Origin: Mesorhizobium australicum WSM2073
GTDB lineage: Bacteria > Pseudomonadota > Alphaproteobacteria > Rhizobiales > Rhizobiaceae
Length of the DNA: 64,000 nucleotides
Direction of reading: 5' to 3'
NCBI RefSeq assembly: GCF_000230995.2
Contig: NC_019973.1
Coordinates: forward strand, 2,556,001 to 2,620,000
In this document: piece after piece, positions 1 to 8,957 of the stretch
Position numbering within the stretch: position 1 is the first letter of the stretch
How the letters are laid out: every line of letters starts with the position of its first letter
Position numbers and translations under genes: made by a program
Notes under the pieces: generated by a model
Database searches by the model: none
The model's input: only the letters and a program-made list of their open reading frames with translations
Told to the model about the DNA's origin: nothing

Positions 1-48
1 CTCCTTGAAGGTTTCTGGCCAGTGTCCATTTTTTGCGCCATATGCGCA

Positions 49-62
49 TTGCGTTGGATCAA
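49..62. promoter_or_regulatory. candidate FNR/FixK-type box
   Basis: The 14-mer TTGCG-TTGG-ATCAA fits the loose TTG-N8-CAA pattern of FNR/FixK sites, but its left half is the TTGCG form rather than TTGAT. A short palindrome, TGCGC-N5-GCGCA, directly precedes it (34-48). It lies about 155 bases before the small gene at 218 and could equally serve a gene outside the window on the left. Confidence 0.35.
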
Positions 63-217
63 ATCGTGTTGGCCGCACGGCGCTGTCGTATCGAAGCCAG
101 CCGATGACGGTGACAGGCTTCGCTTCAGCCACGCACGTGGTGACAAGAGCCTGACGGCAGTTCGCAAAAATGATTCAGATCAAGGCAGCGGTCGGCGAGC
201 GCACAGATCATAAGAAG

Positions 218-436
218 ATGTGGAAGCCGATCCAAAGCGCTCCGTTTGATCGCGAGCTTGAACTGGCCGTCTTGGACGAAGAGGGCGAGCACGCGCTTGT
301 CTTCCCGTGCAAGAAGGCGCTTAGCGGCTGGCAGAATGCCACCAGCGGTGTGCGTGTCGAAATCCGGCCGACGCATTGGCGTGACTGGCCGCGAGCAGAC
401 AGGACGATTATGAACCAGGGCGAAAGCCGACCCTAG
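218..436 (+). CDS. small conserved hypothetical protein
   Basis: A 72-residue soluble protein starting MWKPIQSAPFDRELELAV. The segment WKPIxSAPFDRxLELAV, followed by a core HALVFPC and a PTHWRDW tail, has the look of a small family I associate with rhizobial genomes; no function is known to me. I chose the ATG at 218 because AAGAAG precedes it and the recognisable family start lies here. The frame stays open upstream to an ATG at 170. It is convergent with fixJ, and the two 3' ends overlap by 4 bases. There are no membrane segments. Confidence 0.6.
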   Translation: MWKPIQSAPFDRELELAVLDEEGEHALVFPCKKALSGWQNATSGVRVEIRPTHWRDWPRADRTIMNQGESRP

Positions 437-1047
437 CTTTTCGATTCGATTATCAAAGCCATGCGCACCAGATGCGAAAGACTGCCGGCGCCCATTTTGC
501 TCATGACGTTGGCGCGATGAATTTCAACCGTGCGCGGACTGATGCCCAGATCATAGGCGATGGTCTTGTTCGGCATGCCTGATAAGAGCCCCTCGAGAAC
601 CTGCCGTTCGCGTTCTGATAAGGTCGACAGACGTCGTTGGATATCAGCAGATTGAGGATGGGTCGCATTCACCTGACTGCGATTATCCAACGCTGAGCGG
701 ATCGCCTCGATCAGCACCTCGTCGTCGAAGGGTTTTTCGATGAAATCGGCAGCGCCTTCCTTCATCGCCTGCACAGCGAGCGCCACATCGGCATGCCCCG
801 TCATAATGATGACGGGAAGTTTATAACCGCGGGTTTTGAGTTCCCGCAACAGCTCGATCCCATCGATGCCAGGCATGCGCACATCGGATACGATGCAGCC
901 GTCCAGATTGTCCGTGACCGCAGACAAGAACGCCGTGGCGGATTCGTGCAGCCGTACCGCGAAATCCGCTGTCGCCAACAGGAAACCGAGCGACTTGCGG
1001 ACATCCACGTCATCGTCGACCACATGCACGAGATTAATGGCGGCCAT
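433..1047 (-). CDS. fixJ: FixJ two-component response regulator
   Basis: A 204-residue transcriptional activator phosphorylated by FixL under low oxygen. In known rhizobia FixJ~P turns on fixK-type genes. Residues 1-120 are a receiver domain with the acidic pocket DDD near residue 11, phospho-acceptor Asp55 in SDVRMPG, and the conserved Lys in FIEKPF. Residues 140-204 are a LuxR/NarL helix-turn-helix ([19 protein letters not shown] then [10 protein letters not shown]). The frame is open farther upstream, but the ATG at 1047 matches the usual FixJ N-terminus and length. It overlaps the 3' end of fixL by 14 bases, so the two are translationally coupled. Confidence 0.95.
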   Translation of the reverse strand: MAAINLVHVVDDDVDVRKSLGFLLATADFAVRLHESATAFLSAVTDNLDGCIVSDVRMPGIDGIELLRELKTRGYKLPVIIMTGHADVALAVQAMKEGAADFIEKPFDDEVLIEAIRSALDNRSQVNATHPQSADIQRRLSTLSERERQVLEGLLSGMPNKTIAYDLGISPRTVEIHRANVMSKMGAGSLSHLVRMALIIESKS

Positions 1048-2590
1048 TGGCGACCTCTTCCTTTTCGACAATCCGCAAGGTGAACCGAAAAGCTGTTCCC
1101 CCAGAGGGCATTGGCTCGGCCCAGATGTGACCGCCGTGCGACTCGACGATGGTGCGGCAAATGGATAGCCCGACACCCATACCTTGCTTCTTGGTCGTGA
1201 CAAAGGGTTGGAAAAGCTGGGCGGAAACCTCGGGCGAAAGACCGGTTCCCGTATCGATCACGCTCACTTCGGCCATGCCATCTGCTCGCGTGACGGTCAT
1301 AATCTGCAACTCGCGTCTCTCCGCGCCTTGCATGGCTTCCACCGCGTTGCGCATCAGGTTCAGCAGAACCTGCTGGATCTGGATGCGATCGGTGAGCACG
1401 AGTTCGGCGGCAGGGTCAAGGTTGTAAGAGACCTTCAGGTCCATTTCCCTCGCGCCGACGAGCGCCAGGGATGAGGCCTCGTCGATCAACGCGGGCAGCC
1501 GTTCGACCTGGCGCTCACTTTCGCCCCTAGCCACAAAGTCGCGAAGGTGGCGAATGACTTCTCCAGCCCGAAGAGCCTGCTCCGCCGCCTTCTCGACCGC
1601 GTCGCGAAGCATCGGGGCATTCTCTTCCGTGCTCTTTTCAAGCAGTCTGCGGCTGCCTTTCAGGTAATTGGTGATGGCAGTGAGCGGCTGGTTGATCTCG
1701 TGGGCCAAGGTGGAGGCCATCTCTCCCAGAGCGGTAAAGCGCGCCATATGAAGAAGCTCCATCTGCTGCTCCTGGATGCGCGCTTCCGCCCGGTGACGCT
1801 CAGTCAAGTCACGGCAAAAGCCGGTAAAGAACCGTCCGGTGCCCGGGTTCATCTCTCCGACGGAGAGCTCCATCGGGAAGGTTGAGCCGTCCTTGCGCAT
1901 ACCTGTAACGGTGCGGCCGAGCCCAATGATCCGGCGCTCTCCTGTCGCGAGATAACGGTGCAAATAGGCGTCGTGCTCGCCGCGATAGGGAGACGGCATC
2001 AACATTTTTACATTCTGGCCGATGACCTCGCTCGCCCGAAAACCGAACAACGTTTCGGCAGCGGTGCTGAAAGACTGAATGTGGCCCTGTTCATCTATCA
2101 CGACCATTGCGTCGGGTACCGTTGCCAGGATCGACCGCAAATGGTCTTCGCGCAACAGCAGGGCGGCGTTGGCAAAGGAAAGTTCGCTGACGTCGTTGCC
2201 TTCGACAAAGATGGCTGTGATGCGGCCATCATCGGCCTTGATGGGCTGGTAGACGAAATCCAGGATGCGCTCTTCGACCGGTTCGTCGTCCTTGTTTCTC
2301 AGGAGGACCTTGACCCCGCGGCCCCGGTAAGGTTCGCCAGTCTTGTACACTTGGTCGAGCTGTTTATAAAAACCTTGCCCTTCGAGCTCCGGCAAAGCAT
2401 CCCGAACAGATTTTCCGACGACTTGGCGCTGTCCGATGAGGCGCTGATAGGCCGCGTTGGTCAGGTCGAAGACGTGGCCCGGTTCGCGCAACAAGGCCAT
2501 GAAACCCGGGGCCTGGTCGAACATCTGTGACAACACTGATTTAAGCATCGTGCCGACAGTCGACAAATCACGCGCGTCTTTTGGGTTCAC
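1034..2590 (-). CDS. fixL: FixL oxygen-sensing histidine kinase (soluble type)
   Basis: A cytoplasmic haem-PAS kinase that autophosphorylates when oxygen leaves the haem and passes phosphate to FixJ. It has no membrane segments; the order is PAS (about 20-140), haem PAS (150-270), HisKA and HATPase, as in the soluble two-PAS FixL of Bradyrhizobium rather than the membrane-bound Sinorhizobium form. Numbered from the GTG at 2590, the haem ligand is His206 in GEHDAY, the distal Arg is Arg226 in GLGR, and the phospho-His is about His297 in LAHEINQP. This GTG has GAGGA six bases upstream. The alternative ATG at 2617 lacks a clear ribosome site and would add nine residues. Confidence 0.95.
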   Translation of the reverse strand: MNPKDARDLSTVGTMLKSVLSQMFDQAPGFMALLREPGHVFDLTNAAYQRLIGQRQVVGKSVRDALPELEGQGFYKQLDQVYKTGEPYRGRGVKVLLRNKDDEPVEERILDFVYQPIKADDGRITAIFVEGNDVSELSFANAALLLREDHLRSILATVPDAMVVIDEQGHIQSFSTAAETLFGFRASEVIGQNVKMLMPSPYRGEHDAYLHRYLATGERRIIGLGRTVTGMRKDGSTFPMELSVGEMNPGTGRFFTGFCRDLTERHRAEARIQEQQMELLHMARFTALGEMASTLAHEINQPLTAITNYLKGSRRLLEKSTEENAPMLRDAVEKAAEQALRAGEVIRHLRDFVARGESERQVERLPALIDEASSLALVGAREMDLKVSYNLDPAAELVLTDRIQIQQVLLNLMRNAVEAMQGAERRELQIMTVTRADGMAEVSVIDTGTGLSPEVSAQLFQPFVTTKKQGMGVGLSICRTIVESHGGHIWAEPMPSGGTAFRFTLRIVEKEEVANGRH

Positions 2591-2710
2591 ACGAAATCCT
2601 CGAATTCGGTACGCCATCAGCAAAGGTTAGATATCATCCCTTGCCGCACACGCAAAACCATTCGGGATCCGATTTCGACTGGATTTGGCGGGTAGTCGGA
2701 AATGTGTCTC

Positions 2711-2724
2711 TTGACGCGCATCAA
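2711..2724. promoter_or_regulatory. FixK/FNR box upstream of usp
   Basis: TTGAC-GCGC-ATCAA, a nearly perfect anaerobox, is centred about 69 bases before the ATG of the stress-protein gene. This suits an activator site near -41.5 of a short leader. It lies between the divergent fixL and usp genes, much closer to usp. Confidence 0.8.
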
Positions 2725-2786
2725 GGCGTCGGGCGCCAACGAGCGTACTGGATGGCTGCATTCAAACGCCACGAAAGGTCCGCACG

Positions 2787-3599
2787 ATGTCGTACAAGTC
2801 AATTGCCGTAAATCTCGCAGTGGATGGGTCCCCTGCGCCAATTGTGAAGGTCGCCATCGATCTTGCGGATCGATTTGGCGGCCGTCTTATCGGTCTGGCG
2901 GCGGCAGATGTGCCGCCGCTGGTCGCGACCGGCGATGGCATGGTCTACGAAGGCGAGATCATGCAAATTGAGCGAACGGAGATTGAAAAGCGGCTTGCCG
3001 AACTGCGCGCCGAATTCGAGCGGCTGGTTCCGGCCTCGATCAGAAGTGAATGGGGCCAAGCAATTTGCAGCCCGACCCGCTTCCTCTCTGTCTCAGCGCG
3101 AGCAGCCGATCTGATCGTGACAGGCAGTGACATCGGAGAAAATGTCTTTCGCGCCGTGGATATCGGCAGCCTCGTACTCGGCGCCGGCCGCCCGGTCCTG
3201 GTCGCGGCGAAGAATGTCGAACATGTTCCGGCAAGAATCATTCTGGTTGCGTGGAAGGATACTAGGGAGGCCAGGCGCGCGATCTCGGATGCCTTGCCGC
3301 TTCTGGCCAAGGCCAAGGAAGTAGTCGTCGCAACCATGGACACCGATTCCGACGGCAGCATTCGCGACAGTCTGGCCGATGTCGCGGCCTTCCTCGAATT
3401 GCATCGCGTCGAGACACGAACGGAGGTGATCGTCGGGAAAGGGGATGGCGATCAGCTGTCGGCGATCGCGCGTTCCATTCAGGCGGACCTGATCGTTTCC
3501 GGAGCGTATGGCCACAGCCGGCTGCGCGAATGGGCATTTGGCGGCGTCACGCGAACGCTGCTCGAAGACAACGGCATCAGCCGCTTCCTTTCCTATTGA
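2787..3599 (+). CDS. universal stress protein, tandem UspA domains
   Basis: A 270-residue cytoplasmic protein with two UspA-like halves (about 1-140 and 150-270). The second half ends with the nucleotide-binding style motif SGAYGHSRLREWAFGGVTR; the first half keeps only a weak version (VTGSDIG). Family members bind ATP or other nucleotides and help survival in stress or stasis; the exact role is unknown. AAAGG precedes the ATG at a good distance. The gene is divergent from fixLJ, has a FixK/FNR box at 2711 and is followed by a strong hairpin at 3627, so it is probably a single-gene oxygen-controlled unit. Confidence 0.92.
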   Translation: MSYKSIAVNLAVDGSPAPIVKVAIDLADRFGGRLIGLAAADVPPLVATGDGMVYEGEIMQIERTEIEKRLAELRAEFERLVPASIRSEWGQAICSPTRFLSVSARAADLIVTGSDIGENVFRAVDIGSLVLGAGRPVLVAAKNVEHVPARIILVAWKDTREARRAISDALPLLAKAKEVVVATMDTDSDGSIRDSLADVAAFLELHRVETRTEVIVGKGDGDQLSAIARSIQADLIVSGAYGHSRLREWAFGGVTRTLLEDNGISRFLSY

Positions 3600-3626
3600 T
3601 GTTCCCCCGTAGCGCACCCTGACCGA

Positions 3627-3654
3627 TGTCGGCCAACTCAGCGGTTGGCCGACA
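3627..3654 (+). terminator. hairpin after the usp gene
   Basis: A perfect 11-bp stem, TGTCGGCCAAC / GTTGGCCGACA, with a 6-base loop begins 28 bases after the usp stop. No T-run follows, so it may act as an intrinsic terminator of reduced strength or as a 3' mRNA stabiliser. Confidence 0.6.
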
Positions 3655-3670
3655 GCAAAGGAAACGCATC

Positions 3671-4380
3671 ATGCAGTCCGCCCTCGCTTCAATGAGCATT
3701 CCAACTTCCGAAGGCGCCTATTGGTCACTCGACAGCCCCGAGCTGTTGCACCGCTGCAATCGTCGGCGGCCGGGCTCACGACCGTCGAAGCCGAAGCGCG
3801 ACTCGCCAAAATCGGTCGAAACACTCCGACATCGCAATCCGGCTCATCGGCGCTCAGTGTGTTCGGCCAGCAATTTCGCAGCCCGCTCGTTCTCATCCTG
3901 ATTTTTGCCGCCATCGTTTCGGCGTTCGTTGGAGATGGCCAAGAGGCCGCGATCATCGCTCTGATCGTGCTGACAAGCTGCTCCTGAGCTTCACGCAGGA
4001 ATACGGCGCCTCACGTGCGACCCAAGCACTCAAGCAGCGCACTTCGCGCAGGGCCTGGTCTTGCGCGACCAATCCGAGCGTTCCGTTGATGCCCAGGACA
4101 TCGTGCCAGGCGACATTATCCGGCTCTCGGCCGGGAACCTGATCCCAGCGGACGGTGTCCTCCTCGAAACCTGTGAATTTAAATGTCAGCGAGGCTGTGC
4201 TCACCGGCGAGACGTTTCCGGCGGTGAAGACACCTGGCCGGTCGGCGCCGTCGCGCAGCGCTGGAACGCGGTATTCACAGGCACATCGGTTCGCAGCGGG
4301 ACCGCCACCATGCTGGTGACGAACACCGGAAGCCACACCGAATTCGCCTCCATCGCAGCGGCGCTCGAAAAAGGATTTGA
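3671..4380 (+). pseudogene. frameshifted remnant of a P-type cation ATPase (Mg2+/MgtA-like)
   Basis: Reading across frames reconstructs the N-terminal third of an MgtA-like P-type ATPase. The pieces are a start MQSALASMSIPTSEGAYW; then GLTTVEAEARLAKIGRN with FGQQFRSPLVLILIFAAIVS (first membrane pair); then LSFTQEYGASRATQALK; then the actuator core DAQDIVPGDIIRLSAGNLIPADG; then SEAVLTGETFP; then FTGTSVRSGTATMLV. At least five frame changes are needed, near 3750, 3980, 4055, 4185 and 4225. Homology stops near 4375, before the phosphorylation site, so the remaining two thirds are gone. Even without the frameshifts it could not pump. Confidence 0.85.
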
Positions 4381-4389
4381 CATCCGCAA

Positions 4390-4982
4390 GTCCGACGGCT
4401 CGCTCGACCCCTCAGGCCCCAGACCAGAAAGGTGCATGCGCTGATACCGCCAAGGTTCTCATGAATCTCGGCGATCTCACTGCTGAAGCCGGCGGCCTCG
4501 GCATAGTCCAGATTGCGGGCCGGCGCCTGCGGATATGCCGGCCTCGGCTGCGGGATCGGAATATAGACAGCTGGCGTCACCGCGAAAGATGGAGTGTCCG
4601 GTGGTGCAGGGCTGGCGACTGCTGGCGCTGACAGTTGTTCTGGTGACGCGGCCGTCATACGGGAAGTCGGCGTGCTGGCGGCGAGTGCCGGCTTGCGCGC
4701 GGCAGTCGCAATTGCCGCCGTGGTTTCCGTTCCAATCTGAAGCGGCATGCTCTGCGCGACCTCATGCTGCACATCTCGCAGGCGAACCTCGGTTGGAAAT
4801 GCCGCGGCTGCCGAATTTGGAGAGGCAAGAGCAGATTGGGCAATCGACGGCAACGCGTCGCCGACGGCGTTGGAGGACAGGGCGCTATCAATCGGGTCCT
4901 TGGCATGGCCATTGCCGGACTAATCCCAGACATAAGCGCCCGAGGAGGCGATGACGATAAGCGACAAGGCGATCTGTTTCAT
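4390..4982 (-). pseudogene. broken secreted Ala/Pro-rich protein (possible FMN-binding family)
   Basis: From an ATG at 4982 the frame reads MKQIALSLIVIASSGAYVWD, a short membrane or signal segment, then meets an in-frame TAG (complement of 4920-4922), then continues open through a long Ala/Pro/Ser linker ending PIPQPRPAYPQAPARNLDY. The recognisable sequence ends near 4390-4440, where it runs into the ATPase remnant coming from the other side. The N-terminus and linker remind me of rhizobial FMN-binding-domain proteins, but that domain is missing, so the family is only a guess. A nonsense mutation plus 3' truncation make it a pseudogene. Confidence 0.6.
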
Positions 4983-5136
4983 GAGAGCTGGTTCCCAAGT
5001 TCAGGCGCGCGCTACGGCCATGCCGTTGCATTCGCGTTGGCAGCAATTTGTCACAAGCTAGCTGACAACTGGCTGTCAGTGGCCGCCAAGCGGCGAGCCC
5101 TTTCCATGGCAAGAATTCAAAAACGAACGAATCCAG

Positions 5137-5150
5137 TTGTCTTGGATCAA
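5137..5150. promoter_or_regulatory. candidate FNR/FixK-type box before the VIT1-like gene
   Basis: TTGTC-TTGG-ATCAA has the TTG-N8-CAA core with a good right half and a weaker left half. It lies about 120 bases before the ATG at 5271. It is weaker than the four clear boxes in this window. Confidence 0.4.
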
Positions 5151-5270
5151 GGCATTTGCGCACATCATCGCACGAGAATGCCGCGTCTTTTTTGATCGTG
5201 CACGGGGTGAAAGCAGTGACGGTTAGACGTATCCGCTGAATACCAGGCGAAGGAATGGGACCTCAACCCA

Positions 5271-5966
5271 ATGTCACGACTTCATGCTGAAAACCACCTT
5301 GTCTCGCGCATCGGCTGGCTGCGTGCCGCGGTGCTCGGCGCGAACGATGGCATCGTCTCGACCGCAAGCCTGATTATTGGCGTTGCCGCCGCCAACGCCG
5401 CCACCGCCAATGTCCTGGTGGCGGGCATAGCGGGGCTGGTTGCCGGCGCCATGTCGATGGCCGCCGGCGAGTATGTATCCGTCAGCTCCCAGGCCGACAC
5501 TGAGCAGGCGGATCTTGCCCGCGAGCGAGAAGAATTGGTGACGCAACCGGATTTCGAGCGGCAGGAGCTTGCGCAGATTTATATCCAGCGCGGAGTTGAG
5601 CCCCATCTGGCACTGCAGGTCGCCGATCAGCTGATGGCCAAGGATGCGCTCGGCGCCCATGCCCGTGACGAGCTTGGTATTTCCGAGACAACGGCTGCAA
5701 GACCGATCCTGGCCGCGCTGGCTTCGGCAGCGGCGTTTTCCATCGGTGCGATCATGCCGCTGGCGATGGTCCTGCTGTCATCGCCGTCCCGACTTGTCGC
5801 GGTCGTTTCGATTGCATCCCTGTTGTTCCTGGCGGTGCTGGGCGCGATCGGTGCGAAGGCCGGGGGCGCCAACGTGCTGAAGGCAACATCACGCGTGACG
5901 TTCTGGGGAGCGTTGGCAATGGCGCTGACGGCGGGCATTGGTGCCGTTGTCGGTACGGCCGTCTAG
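5271..5966 (+). CDS. VIT1/CCC1-family iron/manganese transporter
   Basis: A 231-residue inner-membrane protein. It opens with the family signature GWLRAAVLGANDGIVSTASLIIGV and then GLVAGAMSMAAGEYVSVSSQ, the paired N-terminal helices that carry metal-binding Met/Glu residues in plant VIT1. A charged cytoplasmic stretch (about 80-140) is followed by three C-terminal helices. Family members move Fe2+ or Mn2+ out of the cytoplasm. AAGGA precedes the ATG. It is convergent with ccoS, overlapping by 4 bases, with no room for a terminator between them. The neighbourhood of haem and oxidase genes fits iron handling under low oxygen, which is an inference. Confidence 0.9.
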   Translation: MSRLHAENHLVSRIGWLRAAVLGANDGIVSTASLIIGVAAANAATANVLVAGIAGLVAGAMSMAAGEYVSVSSQADTEQADLAREREELVTQPDFERQELAQIYIQRGVEPHLALQVADQLMAKDALGAHARDELGISETTAARPILAALASAAAFSIGAIMPLAMVLLSSPSRLVAVVSIASLLFLAVLGAIGAKAGGANVLKATSRVTFWGALAMALTAGIGAVVGTAV

Positions 5967-6178
5967 GTCATTCCCCTTTGTCTCGCCGCAGGAGTCCCGG
6001 GCATCACCCTGTTTCCTGACAGCGAAGGATGCGGGGCATCCTCCGGGTCGGTCAGGATGCGCTCCGCAGCGCCATCAAGGTCCTCGTATTGACCACTCCT
6101 AAGAGCCCAAAGGAAGCCGACCAGCCCGAGCGTGCCAAGAAACAGGGCAACCGGAATCAAGTAGACGAGCGTTGTCAT
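5963..6178 (-). CDS. ccoS: cbb3 oxidase maturation protein CcoS (FixS)
   Basis: A 71-residue protein with one N-terminal membrane helix (LVYLIPVALFLGTLGLVGFLWAL), then the family signature SGQYEDLDGAAERIL. CcoS is needed to load haem and copper into the cbb3 oxidase. The much longer open frame upstream is a shadow of ccoI. The ATG at 6178 overlaps the ccoI stop as ATGA, the usual coupling in fixGHIS operons. It is the last gene of the operon. Confidence 0.93.
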   Translation of the reverse strand: MTTLVYLIPVALFLGTLGLVGFLWALRSGQYEDLDGAAERILTDPEDAPHPSLSGNRVMPGTPAARQRGMT

Positions 6179-8463
6179 GACAGGGCTGCCGACGGTTGAG
6201 CCTTGGAACTCGGCACGTCGACAGAAGGGCGCGCCGGCCTGTGAGGGACGGATCCATTCAGGCGCAACGCGTTTGCGATGACCAACAGCGAGGAAACCGA
6301 CATCGCGGCCGCAGCGATCAGCGGCGTGACGTGACCGAGGATCGCGATCGGCACCGCCACCGCATTGTAGACGATCGCCAAAGCGAGATTCTGGCGAATG
6401 AGCCGTCCCGCTTTTCGTGAAACGTCCAGCGCGAGAGGTATGGCCAGCAGGCTTTCGCGAAGGAATACGAAATCGGCGGCGCTGCGGCCAATATCGGCGG
6501 CAGTAGCCGGAGCGATGGACACATGTGCCGCGCTGAGCGCCGGCGTGTCGTTCAGGCCGTCGCCAACCATCAGGACCCTGTGCCCGGCCCGGGCGAGGTC
6601 TTCCACGCGTTCGACCTTTCCGGACGGCAACAGGCACGGAACGAACTTGCCGATGGCCAGCGTTTGCGCGACTTTGCTGCAGGCGTGCGCCGTGTCGCCT
6701 GACAGCATCTCGACTGACACTCCGGCGTCTTCCAGCTGGATCAAAGCGCTCCGGGCGTCGGGGCGCAACGCATCCTCGAATTCGAAGGTCGCAACGATCA
6801 TGCCGTCCTTCGACAAGACTGTTCCGCCGAAGCCGTGCTTGCCTTCGCCACCGGTTCGGGCCCTCCATCCTGCCCATCCGCGCCGGCCCAATCTCCAGGT
6901 GCTCCCCGCCGACTTGGCCTCTATGCCAAAACCCGGGTGTTCGGTGATGTAGTCAAATCTCTGTTGCCCGTCGCGACCGGCAAAGCCGGCGATCGCCTTC
7001 GAGAAGGGATGGCGTGAGTTCGAGGCCATGTCTGCCGCCATTGCCAGCATGGCGGGGTCGATCGAAGACCCATTGACGAGGCGTGGCTGTCCGAGCGTGA
7101 GTGTGCCTGTCTTGTCGAAGGCTGCGACGTCGATCGTTGCGAGACGCTCCATAGCCGAGCCATCCTTGACCATGATGCCGCTTTCGAAAAGGCGCCGCGC
7201 CGCGACTACCTGAACGATGGGGACCGCAAGACCAAGAGCGCAGGGACACGTGATGACCAGAACGGCGATGGCGATCGTAATCGACCGGTGCCAGTCGCCG
7301 GTGGCGGCCACCCATCCGAGGAATGTCGCGAAGGCGGTGAGGTGGACCACAGGGGCATAAAGCGCCGACACACGATCGGCGATGCGGCGATACTTCGCGC
7401 GCCCACCTTCGGCGGCCTCCATCAGCCGAACCATCTCCGCCAGGAACGAATCCTTCGCAACAGCCGTACATTCGATGGTCAGAGGCCCGGTGAGGTTGAG
7501 TATGCCGGCTTGAACGATCTGGCCGGGGGAGGCATTTCTCGGCGTGCTCTCGCCGGAAACCAGGGAACAATCGAGATCCGACGTTCCCTGGCGGATCAGG
7601 CCGTCGACCGGGATTCTCTCGCCTGCGGCTACAAGCAGGTGCATTCTTGGTACAATTTCCTCCACCGCCAGATAGTCGCGCGAGGCGTCGGCGCGTATGA
7701 CCATCGCACCGCGCGCTGTAAGCCGTGACAAGCCTTTCACCGCGGTCCGCGCCCTTTCGCGCATGACGTGGTCGAGCGTTCTGCCGATCAGAAGAAAAAA
7801 CAGAAGCGACACCGAGGCGTCGAAATAGGCATGATCGCCATGGTTGATCGTCTCGTAAAGGCTCATGGCATAGGCCAGAGAGACGCCCACAGCGATCGGG
7901 ACGTCCATGTTCATGCGACCATGGCGCAGGGCATTCCAGGCCGAGCGAAAGAAGATGCCGCCGGCGAACGCCAGCGCGGGTATGGCAATAAGTGCCGATA
8001 CCCAATGGAAGAGATCGCGCGTTGCGCCTTGCGCACCGGACCAGACCGAGACCGAGAGAAGCATGATGTTGCCGGCTGCAAAGCCTGCAACCGCCACTGC
8101 GCGAATCAACTCCGACAGCGTTTCATCTCGTGCTTCGGCCTGAGGATCAAAGAGGTGGGCCTGATAACCCAGGTCGGCGAGGACGCTTGCCAGCGGTGGC
8201 ACCGCACCGTCACGCCAGCGGACGGAGACCCTTTTTGTGGAAAGGTTCACGCGCGCGCTCTCGACCCGATCGAGTTTGCCGAGCGCAGACTCGATGGTTT
8301 GGATGCAGGCACCGCAGTGGACCGTTGGCACCGACAAATCGGTTTGATTGATTCCGTCGCCAAGCGCCCGGCTTGCCAGGCGGATCTCCTGGCTTGACGG
8401 CAAATTCGCCGTCGGACCACTGAGATCCAGTACGGATTCAGCTCCGGGTGCGCAGCAGCTCAT
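6175..8463 (-). CDS. ccoI: copper-exporting P1B-type ATPase CcoI (FixI)
   Basis: A 762-residue inner-membrane ATPase that moves copper across the membrane for cbb3 oxidase assembly. It starts with MSCCAPGAE, two adjacent Cys, and has an HMA domain with metal-binding Cys50 and Cys53 in VHCGACIQT. Eight membrane helices are expected. The CPC metal site lies in ITCPCALGL, the phosphorylation motif is FDKTGTLTLG, and the hinge is MVGDGLNDTPAL. Both ends overlap neighbours by 4 bases (ccoH upstream, ccoS downstream), so expression follows the ccoG promoter. Confidence 0.96.
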   Translation of the reverse strand: MSCCAPGAESVLDLSGPTANLPSSQEIRLASRALGDGINQTDLSVPTVHCGACIQTIESALGKLDRVESARVNLSTKRVSVRWRDGAVPPLASVLADLGYQAHLFDPQAEARDETLSELIRAVAVAGFAAGNIMLLSVSVWSGAQGATRDLFHWVSALIAIPALAFAGGIFFRSAWNALRHGRMNMDVPIAVGVSLAYAMSLYETINHGDHAYFDASVSLLFFLLIGRTLDHVMRERARTAVKGLSRLTARGAMVIRADASRDYLAVEEIVPRMHLLVAAGERIPVDGLIRQGTSDLDCSLVSGESTPRNASPGQIVQAGILNLTGPLTIECTAVAKDSFLAEMVRLMEAAEGGRAKYRRIADRVSALYAPVVHLTAFATFLGWVAATGDWHRSITIAIAVLVITCPCALGLAVPIVQVVAARRLFESGIMVKDGSAMERLATIDVAAFDKTGTLTLGQPRLVNGSSIDPAMLAMAADMASNSRHPFSKAIAGFAGRDGQQRFDYITEHPGFGIEAKSAGSTWRLGRRGWAGWRARTGGEGKHGFGGTVLSKDGMIVATFEFEDALRPDARSALIQLEDAGVSVEMLSGDTAHACSKVAQTLAIGKFVPCLLPSGKVERVEDLARAGHRVLMVGDGLNDTPALSAAHVSIAPATAADIGRSAADFVFLRESLLAIPLALDVSRKAGRLIRQNLALAIVYNAVAVPIAILGHVTPLIAAAAMSVSSLLVIANALRLNGSVPHRPARPSVDVPSSKAQPSAALS

Positions 8464-8957
8464 TGGATTTCACCGTGAGCGATGATCAGCCGTCGAACCT
8501 CGCGATACGGCTCGGCGAGGCCGGCATCGGCGTCGACTTCAACGATCCAGACACCGTCCTTGGGCTGATGGCGCGCCGCGAATTCCTGTGCGTTCCCGGA
8601 AGTCAGAATGACTAATTTGTCTTCCTTCTCATAGGCAGGATGGCGAAACATCACCTTGACACTGTGCAACGCAATCGGTTTGCCGGCGGCATCAGCCAAG
8701 CTGTAACGGACGTCTCCGTCCGAGATGACAAACAGGCTTTTCCAACCGAGTGCCGCCTGGGCGCGGCCTTGCTCGGCTTTCTTGTTGAATTGCTGACTGG
8801 CGACATAGGTGTTCTCGACGACGAGGCCTGTCCAGCTTGTGTTTGCCAGTGTGGCCATCAAGACGTTGACCCCGATGACGACACCGAAGAAAGCCAGGAT
8901 GACGGCAAGCATATGCCTGCCGGTGAATTCGCGGGGCCTCTGTGTCGCGGTGCTCAT
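8460..8957 (-). CDS. ccoH: cbb3 oxidase assembly protein CcoH (FixH)
   Basis: A 165-residue protein with one N-terminal membrane helix (HMLAVILAFFGVVIGVNVLM) and a periplasmic domain carrying the family segment ENTYVASQQFNKKAEQGRAQ. CcoH binds the oxidase during or after assembly; it is needed for stable cbb3 activity in other bacteria. The ATG overlaps the ccoG stop by 4 bases and its own stop overlaps ccoI by 4 bases. Confidence 0.94.
   Translation of the reverse strand: MSTATQRPREFTGRHMLAVILAFFGVVIGVNVLMATLANTSWTGLVVENTYVASQQFNKKAEQGRAQAALGWKSLFVISDGDVRYSLADAAGKPIALHSVKVMFRHPAYEKEDKLVILTSGNAQEFAARHQPKDGVWIVEVDADAGLAEPYREVRRLIIAHGEIQ

Noticed and set aside
22..213. 63-codon plus-strand open frame at the left edge
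   Set aside because: GTG start without a ribosome site, no recognisable family, and it covers the palindromes at 34-62.
5963..6877. Long minus-strand frame of about 300 codons ending as ccoS
   Set aside because: All but the last 71 codons is an Arg-rich shadow of ccoI; only the ccoS part is real.
7288..8397. Plus-strand open frames of up to 209 codons across ccoI
   Set aside because: Antisense shadows of ccoI in high-GC DNA; no family features and no ribosome sites.
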